From NCBI GenBank assembly GCA_947038155.1, contig CAMQVH010000001.1:62001-126000 (forward strand): a stretch of DNA of 64,000 nucleotides. The letters are read 5' to 3'. Position 1 is the first letter of the stretch. The number at the start of each line of letters is the position of its first letter. Origin of the DNA: an uncultured Bacteroides sp. Lineage in GTDB: Bacteria; Bacteroidota; Bacteroidia; Bacteroidales; Bacteroidaceae. The translations under genes and the position numbers were made by a program. The notes beneath the pieces were generated by a model. That model searched no databases and was not told the DNA's origin. It saw only the letters and a list, made by a program, of their open reading frames with translations. Positions 42,055 through 48,638 of this stretch are shown piece after piece.

Positions 42055-43230
42055 TTAATGATGGAACAAGCGAATGCCTGTGAATGCCATTGCCATATTG
42101 TACTTGTCGCATGTACCGATTACATGATCATCTCGTACAGAACCTCCCGGTTGTGCGATATAGCTTACACCGCTTTTGTGTGCACGTTCGATATTGTCTC
42201 CGAAGGGGAAGAATGCGTCAGAGCCTAAAGCTACGCCAGTCATTGTATCCAGCCATGCACGTTTCTCTTCGCGGGTCAGGACTTCCGGCTTTTCTGTAAA
42301 AAACTGTTGCCAAACGCCGTCTGCCAATACGTCATCATGATCTTCTGAAATATAAACGTCGATAGTATTATCACGATCTGCACGGCGGATTTTTTCAATC
42401 CAAGGCAGATTCATCACTTTCGGATGTTGGCGGAGATACCAGATATCTGCTTTATTTCCTGCAAGGCGCGTGCAATGAATGCGTGACTGTTGTCCTGCAC
42501 CGATACCAATCGCTTGTCCGTCTTTTGCATAACATACGGAATTGGATTGTGTATATTTTAAGGTGATTAAAGAAATGATTAGGTCACGTTTGGCTTCAGC
42601 TGGAATTTCCTTGTTTTGTGTGGGCATTTCCTTCAAAAGACTTTCGTCTATTTTCAGTTCGTTTCTGCCTTGCTCAAAAGTCACTCCGAAAACATCTTTG
42701 TGTTCAATAGGAGCCGGGCGGTAAGCCGGATCTATCTTGATCACATTGTAAGTTCCTTTTCTTTTATTTTTCAGGATTTCCAGAGCTTCGGGAGTGTAAT
42801 CGGGTGCAATCACACCATCGGATACTTCACGGTTGATAATGCGTGCAGTCTCTTCATCACAAGTATCGGACAATGCGATGAAGTCTCCGTAAGAAGACAT
42901 ACGGTCGGCACCACGTGCGCGTGCATAGGCTGTTGCCAGTGGAGACAGTTTTACATCATCCACAAAATAGATTTTCTTCAGAGTGTCACTCATTTCTACA
43001 GCCACAGCAGCACCTGCCGGGCTGACGTGTTTGAATGATGCGGCAGCCGGAAGTCCGGTAGCTTCTTTTAGTTCTTTAACTAACTGCCAACTGTTGAATG
43101 CATCCAGCAGATTGATGTAACCGGGACGTCCGTTTAATACCTCAATGGGTAGTTCGCCTTCTTTCATGAAGATACGGGCAGGCTTTTGATTTGGGTTGCA
43201 GCCGTATTTCAGTTCGAGTTCGTTTGCCAT
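42055..43230 (-). CDS. Standalone AICAR transformylase domain (PurH-like)
   Basis: 391 residues. The whole protein corresponds to the AICAR formyltransferase half of PurH: YGCNPNQKPARIFM, FKHVSPAGAAVAV (about 66-78, with the catalytic Lys-His of the KH motif), SNSVCYAKDGQAIGIGAGQQSRIHCTRLAGNKADIW (about 231-266) and SDAFFPFGDNIERA ... PGGSVRDDHVI. The N-terminal IMP cyclohydrolase domain of bifunctional PurH (about 200 residues) is absent. It would formylate AICAR with 10-formyl-THF to FAICAR. Its own -7 (TAATTTTG, plus 43271-43278) precedes it. A full-length purH elsewhere is expected, so this may be a second, differently regulated copy. Confidence 0.85.
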   Translation of the reverse strand: MANELELKYGCNPNQKPARIFMKEGELPIEVLNGRPGYINLLDAFNSWQLVKELKEATGLPAAASFKHVSPAGAAVAVEMSDTLKKIYFVDDVKLSPLATAYARARGADRMSSYGDFIALSDTCDEETARIINREVSDGVIAPDYTPEALEILKNKRKGTYNVIKIDPAYRPAPIEHKDVFGVTFEQGRNELKIDESLLKEMPTQNKEIPAEAKRDLIISLITLKYTQSNSVCYAKDGQAIGIGAGQQSRIHCTRLAGNKADIWYLRQHPKVMNLPWIEKIRRADRDNTIDVYISEDHDDVLADGVWQQFFTEKPEVLTREEKRAWLDTMTGVALGSDAFFPFGDNIERAHKSGVSYIAQPGGSVRDDHVIGTCDKYNMAMAFTGIRLFHH

Positions 43231-43433
43231 ATTATTTAATTATGAATTACTGATTACAAATTGATAGCGACAAAATTACTAAAAAAAGAATAGCCAGCCT
43301 AGCCTCCTGTTATAAATTAGTAACAAGTAATTAGTATTGGGGAAACTGTGAGTAGCGAAAATACCTATTTGTGGTGATTGCATATCCTCGAAATATTCCG
43401 TTTCTTTGCAGTCTCTAATATAAATAGGTGTAA

Positions 43434-44138
43434 ATGGATAATTTGCAAAAATACAAACCAACTGATAAGATGATTGATCTCATCAGTGATAACTATTCCT
43501 TGTTACAAGTGATGAGCCGTTTCGGCCTTTCGTTGGGATTTGGCGACAAAACAGTGAAAGAAGTTTGCGAGCTTAATGGAGTAGATTGCAGGACTTTTCT
43601 GATTGTAGTCAACTTTATGTCTGAAGGTTTCTCACGGATGGATGGAAGCAGTGAGGATATTTCTATACCAGCACTAATCGATTATCTGCGGCAAGCCCAT
43701 ATTTACTTCCTGGACTTTTCCCTTCCTGCCATTCGTCGTAAACTGATTGAAGCGATTGACTGTTCGCAGGATGATGTAGCCTTTCTGATTCTCAAGTTCT
43801 TTGATGAATATACACGAGAGGTACGTAAGCATATGGATTATGAGGAGAAAACGGTATTCAAGTATGTGGATGCGCTGATAAATGGCAATGCTCCCCGGAA
43901 TTATCAGATTAGCACATTCTCCAAACATCACGACCAGGTGGGAGAGAAGCTGACAGAACTGAAAAATATCATCATTAAATATTGTCCTGCCAAAGCCAAT
44001 GAGAATCTGTTGAATGCGGCTCTTTTCGATATATACGCCTGTGAGGCCGGCTTGGAATCTCACTGCAAGGTTGAAGACTATATTTTTGTTCCTGCCATTC
44101 TGAAGCTGGAAAGGAGGATTAGGGAAAATGAAAAATAA
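43434..44138 (+). CDS. RIC/YtfE-like hemerythrin-domain protein
   Basis: 234 residues. The N-terminal about 70 residues (YSLLQVMSRFGLSLGFGDKTVKEVCELNGVDCRTFLIVVNF) match the ScdA_N/DUF542 domain, and the rest is a hemerythrin-like four-helix bundle with HIYFLDFSLP (about 88), EVRKHMDYEEKTVF (about 133-146), SKHHDQVGEKL (about 163) and ESHCKVEDYIFVP (about 209), supplying His/Glu ligands for a di-iron centre. RIC/YtfE proteins repair FeS clusters after nitric oxide or oxidative damage. The gene overlaps the LuxR-type regulator gene by 11 bp. Confidence 0.85.
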   Translation: MDNLQKYKPTDKMIDLISDNYSLLQVMSRFGLSLGFGDKTVKEVCELNGVDCRTFLIVVNFMSEGFSRMDGSSEDISIPALIDYLRQAHIYFLDFSLPAIRRKLIEAIDCSQDDVAFLILKFFDEYTREVRKHMDYEEKTVFKYVDALINGNAPRNYQISTFSKHHDQVGEKLTELKNIIIKYCPAKANENLLNAALFDIYACEAGLESHCKVEDYIFVPAILKLERRIRENEK

Positions 44139-44739
44139 CGAAGCCATTCGAATTGCGATCGCCGAAACCTCAGTGATTATCCGGGGTGGGCTGACCGCTG
44201 CATTGAAGCGTCTTCCTAATGTGAAGGTGCAACCTATAGAATTACTTTCAGTGGAGGCTCTGAGTGATTGCCTGCGTACGCAATATCCGGAAATGCTGAT
44301 TGTAAATCCTACTTTTGGTGACTACTTTGATGTAAATAAGTTCCGGGAAGAAACTGCTGGTAAGAAAATACGTTTGATTGCTTTGGTTACCTCTTTTGTA
44401 GATGCCTCTTTGCTGACTAAATATGATGAGTCGATTTCTATCTTTGATGATTTGGATATTCTTTCTAAAAAGATTCATGGTCTGCTAAATCTAGCTTCGG
44501 AAGAGGAGGAGCTTGACAATCAGGAAACGCTTAGCCAACGGGAGAAAGAGATAGTGATCTGTGTGGTGAAAGGTATGACGAATAAAGAGATTGCAGAGAA
44601 TCTTTTCTTGTCTATCCATACTGTCATTACTCACCGAAGGAATATCAGCAAGAAGCTGCAGATACACAGCGCGGCTGGTCTGACTATTTATGCGATTGTA
44701 AATAAGCTTGTTACGCTCAATGATGTGAAAGATTTATAA
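44128..44739 (+). CDS. LuxR/NarL-type regulator with degenerate receiver domain
   Basis: 203 residues. The C-terminal HTH is canonical (LSQREKEIVICVVKGMTNKEIAENLFLSIHTVITHRRNISKKLQIHS, about 137-183). The N-terminal domain has receiver-like strand pattern (IRIAIAETSVIIRGGLTAAL), but the acidic pair at the first strand is replaced by AET and the phosphoacceptor position reads MLIVNPTFGD without Asp in place. It therefore probably does not take phosphate from a kinase and instead responds to another signal or partner; the overlapping hemerythrin gene is the obvious candidate sensor. Confidence 0.85.
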   Translation: MKNNEAIRIAIAETSVIIRGGLTAALKRLPNVKVQPIELLSVEALSDCLRTQYPEMLIVNPTFGDYFDVNKFREETAGKKIRLIALVTSFVDASLLTKYDESISIFDDLDILSKKIHGLLNLASEEEELDNQETLSQREKEIVICVVKGMTNKEIAENLFLSIHTVITHRRNISKKLQIHSAAGLTIYAIVNKLVTLNDVKDL

Positions 44740-44770
44740 CCTTCAAAGAATGTTATAAAATCTGAAACCG

Positions 44771-44801
44771 TTTGCGAACACGGAATCTTTTTGTACCTTT
44801 G
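44771..44801 (+). promoter_or_regulatory. Consensus promoter of the A-rich RNA candidate
   Basis: TTTG at 44771-44774, 19-nt spacer, TACCTTTG at 44794-44801. No coding sequence follows before the terminator at 45030-45064. Confidence 0.75.
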
Positions 44802-44806
44802 CAGTG

Positions 44807-45066
44807 CAATTGAGAAATTGCTATTAGTTTAAAAGGTAAAAGAAAAGATTATTAAGGTATTAGATTTAAATAATTAAGGTATTAAATTTTTTAGTATTCA
44901 ATAGGACATTTTTTGGTAAAAGGTAAAAAGGATAACAATAGGTAAGAAGTTTAAAAGGTAAAAAGAAGATTAGTTTTCAGGAATTCAGGTAATAAAAGAA
45001 AAGCCTTCCTGGCTTTTCTGATGCTGCGGCGAGTGGTTCCCTTCTAGGAATTGACTCGTTTTTTGT
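44807..45066 (+). ncRNA. Candidate ~260-nt A-rich non-coding RNA
   Basis: It starts after a consensus promoter (44771-44801) and ends at two tandem hairpins, AAAAGCC/GGCTTTT (44999-45017) and a CGAGTGGTTCC stem (45030-45058) followed by TTTTTTG. Inside are three TTAAAAGGTAAAA-like repeats (44829-44841, 44915-44928, 44951-44963) and two AAGGTATTA repeats. All frames are short. It lies between the LuxR-type regulator and a convergent RNA candidate, filling most of the 584-bp gap. Confidence 0.55.
45030..45064 (+). terminator. Terminator of the A-rich RNA
   Basis: CGAGT-GGTTCC pairs with GGAATT-G-ACTCG (two G-T pairs, one bulge) around CTTCTA, then TTTTTTG. Confidence 0.75.
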
Positions 45067-45130
45067 TTATAGACGCAGGGGAGCTGAAAGGTATATAAAT
45101 ACCGGGATTGCTAATGGCCGGGATTGGTAT

Positions 45131-45230
45131 AAAACAAAATCCCGACGAAATCGCTTCGGCGGGACTCTATTTCATTTTTACTTAAATGTGGCTACGTAAT
45201 AAAATTATGACTAATTAATTCAATTCTGAT
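45131..45230 (-). ncRNA. Candidate ~100-nt small RNA, copy 2 of the repeat family
   Basis: The minus strand has ATTG (plus 45263-45266), 20-nt spacer and TATCTTTG (plus 45235-45242). The 5' region repeats that of the candidate at 35.2 kb. It ends at TCCCGCCGAA/TTTCGTCGGGA (45140-45165) followed by TTTTGTTTT, a good intrinsic terminator. No reading frame of note. Confidence 0.55.
45140..45165 (-). terminator. Terminator of the copy-2 small RNA
   Basis: On the minus strand TCCCGcCGAA and TTTCGtCGGGA pair around a short loop and are followed by TTTTGTTTTATACC. Confidence 0.7.
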
Positions 45231-45243
45231 ACTGCAAAGATAG
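45185..45243. repeat. Dispersed repeat, copy 2
   Basis: AATGTGGCTACGTAAT, ATTATGACTAATTAATTC and TGCAAAGATAG in the same order as at 35217-35277. Confidence 0.8.
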
Positions 45244-45323
45244 TGCGTTTCTGTATCTGTCACAATCCCCTTTATAAGGTATATTGCGTAGCTGTTCTCA
45301 CTATTAATGATTAGTGGTGGATA

Positions 45324-45947
45324 TCATTTTACTTTTTTCCACTCTTTCGTTGCGAAATCATATGATTTGATCACTTTGGCAGGGCAACCGGCACAAATAG
45401 AGTATGCCGGGATGGAACGGCTGACAACGCTTCCGGCAGCCACTACACAATGTTTCCCTAAAGTTACTCCCGGCAGTATGACGGAGTTTGCACCTACCCA
45501 TACATCATCCTCAATAGTGACAGGCTGTGTACTTACTCCTTGTTCGTCGATTGATTTCTCCGCATCTTGATAGTTATGATTAAGTCCTGTGACTGTTATA
45601 TTCTGTGCAAGATTCACATGATTCCCTATACGAACCGGACCGATAATGGTATTTCCTAATCCGATGCGGGTATAATCTCCAATGATTAAATCTCCTACCG
45701 CATTATTAAGGCAGGAAAAGTCTTCTACTACCGAATAGCGCCCTAGCGAGAACTGATTAAAAGGAGGAAGGTCTTTGCGGACACTGCGATAAATTACGGA
45801 ACCTTTTCCACGTTTCAGATATACAAAATAGAAAAGGCGTATCCACCAGTTGGGACGTGTCTTTACGGGATGCATAATAAAACGATGTACGGCTTGTTTC
45901 AAAGCCGGATTCTGTTTGATTCGCTGTTTCAGTGTCCTTTTCTCCAT
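45324..45947 (-). CDS. Left-handed beta-helix acyltransferase (hexapeptide family)
   Basis: 207 residues. After about 65 residues of helical N-terminus (LKQRIKQNPALKQAVHRFIMHP) come hexapeptide repeats from about 70 to 190 (IGDYTRIGLGNTIIGPVRIGNHVNLAQNITVTGLNHN, VTIEDDVWVGANSVILPGVTLGKHCVVAAGSVVSRSIPAYSICAGCPAKVI). The active His is in GLNHN, and the end is typical of NodL/WcaF-type O-acetyltransferases. It probably adds acetyl groups to a sugar of the polysaccharide made by the upstream genes. Its start overlaps the GT2-like gene by 19 bp. Confidence 0.88.
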   Translation of the reverse strand: MEKRTLKQRIKQNPALKQAVHRFIMHPVKTRPNWWIRLFYFVYLKRGKGSVIYRSVRKDLPPFNQFSLGRYSVVEDFSCLNNAVGDLIIGDYTRIGLGNTIIGPVRIGNHVNLAQNITVTGLNHNYQDAEKSIDEQGVSTQPVTIEDDVWVGANSVILPGVTLGKHCVVAAGSVVSRSIPAYSICAGCPAKVIKSYDFATKEWKKVK

Positions 45948-46843
45948 ATTGAATGTTTTTGTTTCTTTTTATCTTCTACTAAATAATCCGGTATTGCCAG
46001 ACTGTATGTGATTGCCAATCCTAAAAGCAATATCCACCATTTGAGTGACGAGGTCCAGTGGTATCCTGTTATCAATAAAGTCCAGATACTGACGAAGGTA
46101 CATAATTTCATCGGAGAAGGTATCAGCTGCTGGGCTATACGGTTGCAGAAATTCCAGTTGCCTTCTAATAAAGACGGCAATAGATAAGAGAGGGTCTTCC
46201 GTATGCGCCTGCGATAGGGATAAACAGGGGCTGAGTCACAATGTACAATCACATCCGGCAGATATTCAATATATATATTCTGTTTGAATAACTTCCGTTC
46301 GAGATTTGTTTTGGCAGTTCTTTGATTCTTCTGTAGCCATTCTAAGTCGAAAGCCATATTGGTTCCGAAAAGACTTGAAGAAAAGCCGATCTGAGTATTC
46401 CCCGATCTGAAAAGACTGTTATTGATTTCTTCGGATAGAGCATGGAAACGTTTCCGTACTCCCTTACGATTATTAATGATCGTGTGTAACTGCATTGCCT
46501 GTATTCCGGCATCGTAGGCATTATGAATCTTTTCCAGAAAATGGGGTGATAAAGCACTGGCTTTATCAGAAAGAAGGATGACTAATTCGTATCGTTCTTT
46601 ATCTAATGAATCAATTGCTTCCAGCAGATCTTTATATGTGATGAATTCATATGATTCTTGTTGATACATGAAAGGAAGGAGGCTTCCGTCAGGAACTAAT
46701 ATGGCACACTGATATTGTTTTCTGGCTTTGGGATAATTGGAATGTTTGAAATGTGAGGCAACAGCCAATATGAAAAGGTATAGGAGCAAAAGCCCTATAC
46801 ACAAAAAGAAGAAATCGTCTGCTATGTAGATAAAGTTGTCCAT
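45929..46843 (-). CDS. GT2-like membrane protein with degenerate catalytic motifs
   Basis: 304 residues. One TM at the N-terminus (about 11-31), a GT-A-like domain, and C-terminal TMs (about 250-285). Segments such as YELVILLSDKASALSPHFLEKIHNAYDAGIQAMQLHTIINNR, EEINNSLFRSGNTQIGFSSSLFGTNMAFDLEWL and QNIYIEYLPDVIVHCDS follow processive-type GT2 proteins of Bacteroidetes. However, DXD is absent (LLSDKA), the ED acid region reads AKTNLERKL, and the QxxRW motif reads PYRRRIRKT. It looks like a catalytically weak or dead glycosyltransferase, possibly with a structural or regulatory role in the sugar transferase operon. Confidence 0.65.
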   Translation of the reverse strand: MDNFIYIADDFFFLCIGLLLLYLFILAVASHFKHSNYPKARKQYQCAILVPDGSLLPFMYQQESYEFITYKDLLEAIDSLDKERYELVILLSDKASALSPHFLEKIHNAYDAGIQAMQLHTIINNRKGVRKRFHALSEEINNSLFRSGNTQIGFSSSLFGTNMAFDLEWLQKNQRTAKTNLERKLFKQNIYIEYLPDVIVHCDSAPVYPYRRRIRKTLSYLLPSLLEGNWNFCNRIAQQLIPSPMKLCTFVSIWTLLITGYHWTSSLKWWILLLGLAITYSLAIPDYLVEDKKKQKHSIWRKGH

Positions 46844-46858
46844 TCTGCAGTGAAAGAG

Positions 46859-48019
46859 TTATACGTTCTCTTTTTGAACGAATGCAGTAACTGTTTTCAG
46901 AATGATTTTTATGTCCAGTCCGAAAGAGAAGTTTTTTGCATATTGGATATCCAGTTGCTTGCGTTCTTCTGCGGAGAGTTTACCCGCTTCACCTCTTTTT
47001 TCAACTTGCCACAGTCCGGTAAGTCCGGCTGGTCCCATAAAACGGTCGATATGTTCATCGCTGGTCAGTAACTCTGCCTCATAGAGTGGGAGGGGACGAT
47101 TGCCTACTATAGACATATCTCCTTTGAGGATATTGATAAGCTGTGGTAATTCATCAATGCTGTATTTGCGGATAAAACGTCCTATCTTTGTGATTCTGGG
47201 GTCATTCTCCAGTTTTACGAAAGCATTACTTTTCTCTTTTGATTTCTTGTGAATATAGTCTTCTTCCGAAATTACAAAATCGTCGGATATCAGAAGAATT
47301 TCTTCTTCGTCTGCTTCTTCAGAGATGCTGGATTCTTCTCCCCATATATCTTCTTCCTCTTGTTCTTCCTGTTGGTATTGGTTGAGAGCATTAAAATCCT
47401 TCAGATGTTTATCGGCATCGGTATACATCGAACGGAATTTGAGAAAATCAAATATCTGATAATTGCTTCCTACACGTTTGGATTTATAGATAATCGGCCC
47501 TTTGCTCTCCAGGCGAATGGCTATAGAAGTTGCTATTAAAAGAGGAGAAAGGAAAAGTAATGCTATTCCGGAAAAGAATATATCGAAGATTCTTTTCCAC
47601 GAAGGCAAGCGAAAGGCATTTAAATTCTGTGTTTTGAGTTGCAGCGCTTCTATTTTTTGTTCTTTTCTACGTGTGAGAAAAGTTGACAGATCTTTCAGTA
47701 CTTCACTGTTGGTTTCATACTTAATCGTGTTATTAACTCCTGCCTTCAAGTATTCTGTAGCTTCTTCCTTAGTAATGGAATCTATAACTAGTACCATATA
47801 AAGCCCTGGATACATTTTTCGTATAGAGCGAATATCGGCGATATCTTTTGATAGTTCTACCTGCTCAATAAATAAAGCTGCATCGTATTTTTCTCGTATC
47901 TTGTCTAGCACTTTAGTTGCCTTATAGCAGTTTGGTGCTGCATAGAATACTCCGGTACTTAATTTCGAAAACAGTTCTATTGTTTTGTTGTGTCTGCCTA
48001 TGTAAACAAAATATTGCAT
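46859..48019 (-). CDS. Initiating sugar transferase with receiver-like N-terminal domain
   Basis: 386 residues. C-terminal bacterial sugar transferase (PNPT) domain from about 138: RIFDIFFSGIALLFLSPLLIATSIAI (TM/re-entrant helix), SKRVGSNYQIFDFLKFRSMYTDADKH, and SIDELPQLINILKGDMSIVGNRPLPLYEAE with the conserved PRP-like/E motifs. It starts polysaccharide synthesis by moving a sugar-phosphate to undecaprenyl phosphate. Residues 1-125 resemble a receiver fold (AALFIEQVEL, VLVIDSITKEEATEYLKAGVNNTIKYE) but without the acid triad. An acidic insertion (about 215-262, QQEEQEEEDIWGEESSISEEADEEE) interrupts the domain. The upstream CheY-like gene is 12 bp away. Confidence 0.88.
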   Translation of the reverse strand: MQYFVYIGRHNKTIELFSKLSTGVFYAAPNCYKATKVLDKIREKYDAALFIEQVELSKDIADIRSIRKMYPGLYMVLVIDSITKEEATEYLKAGVNNTIKYETNSEVLKDLSTFLTRRKEQKIEALQLKTQNLNAFRLPSWKRIFDIFFSGIALLFLSPLLIATSIAIRLESKGPIIYKSKRVGSNYQIFDFLKFRSMYTDADKHLKDFNALNQYQQEEQEEEDIWGEESSISEEADEEEILLISDDFVISEEDYIHKKSKEKSNAFVKLENDPRITKIGRFIRKYSIDELPQLINILKGDMSIVGNRPLPLYEAELLTSDEHIDRFMGPAGLTGLWQVEKRGEAGKLSAEERKQLDIQYAKNFSFGLDIKIILKTVTAFVQKENV

Positions 48020-48031
48020 TTAAAGGCTGTA

Positions 48032-48397
48032 TTAGTCGATAATCTTTTTGATTCGGATTTTTAGTTCCAAAGGATTGAATGGCTTCAGAATATAGTCTTC
48101 TGCTCCTTCTTCCAGTAATTTGATCCTTTCCGTGGTACTTTCTTCGCTGGACAGCATAACGATGGGAATTGACTTGAATAACTCATTGGCTTTCATGTAT
48201 CTGAGGAATTCATCTCCTCTCATTAGCGGCATACGGATATCGGAAATAATGAGATCGGGTACATTACCTTCATTAAGCCAATCTATTGCTTTAATAGGAT
48301 TTTCCAAATACATAACATCGTAATCCTTACCTAGATATATACTTGCAACTTTTCCAATAGTCGCTTTATCGTCAACTAATAGTATCTTTTTTTTCAT
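48032..48397 (-). CDS. Stand-alone response regulator (CheY-like receiver)
   Basis: 121 residues, receiver domain only. All key residues are visible: LLVDDKA acid pair (about 8-10), phosphoacceptor Asp in DLIISDIRMPLMRGDEFL (about residue 52), Ser/Thr in MLSSEES and Lys in ILKPFNP (about 104). No output domain. It is the first gene of the exopolysaccharide-type operon, so it probably acts by protein contact, for example on the receiver-like domain of the sugar transferase encoded next. TATATTTG on the minus strand (plus 48481-48488) is a possible promoter. No histidine kinase is adjacent. Confidence 0.9.
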   Translation of the reverse strand: MKKKILLVDDKATIGKVASIYLGKDYDVMYLENPIKAIDWLNEGNVPDLIISDIRMPLMRGDEFLRYMKANELFKSIPIVMLSSEESTTERIKLLEEGAEDYILKPFNPLELKIRIKKIID

Positions 48398-48592
48398 ACA
48401 AATAGAACCTTTCTATCGCTTGCTTTGCTACTTGATTTATATAGATTAAATTGAATCTCTTGTCTTTGTTTCACTTCGTGCAAATATATATATAATTTTA
48501 GAATAAATTTCCAATTAGCAGAAGTAAAATTCATGGAGATTATTATTTTTATTTATTAATAGAATATATCTGATACATTTAGTGAGGAAAAA

Positions 48593-48627
48593 AACACGGA
48601 TTTCATTCTTTTTATGAAATCCGTGTT
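48593..48627 (-). terminator. Terminator of the LruC-domain gene
   Basis: AACACGGATTTCAT and ATGAAATCCGTGTT form a perfect 14-bp stem with a 7-nt loop; on the minus strand TTTTTTTCC follows. It separates the LruC gene from the exopolysaccharide-type operon. Confidence 0.9.
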
Positions 48628-48638
48628 GATAAGGGAGA

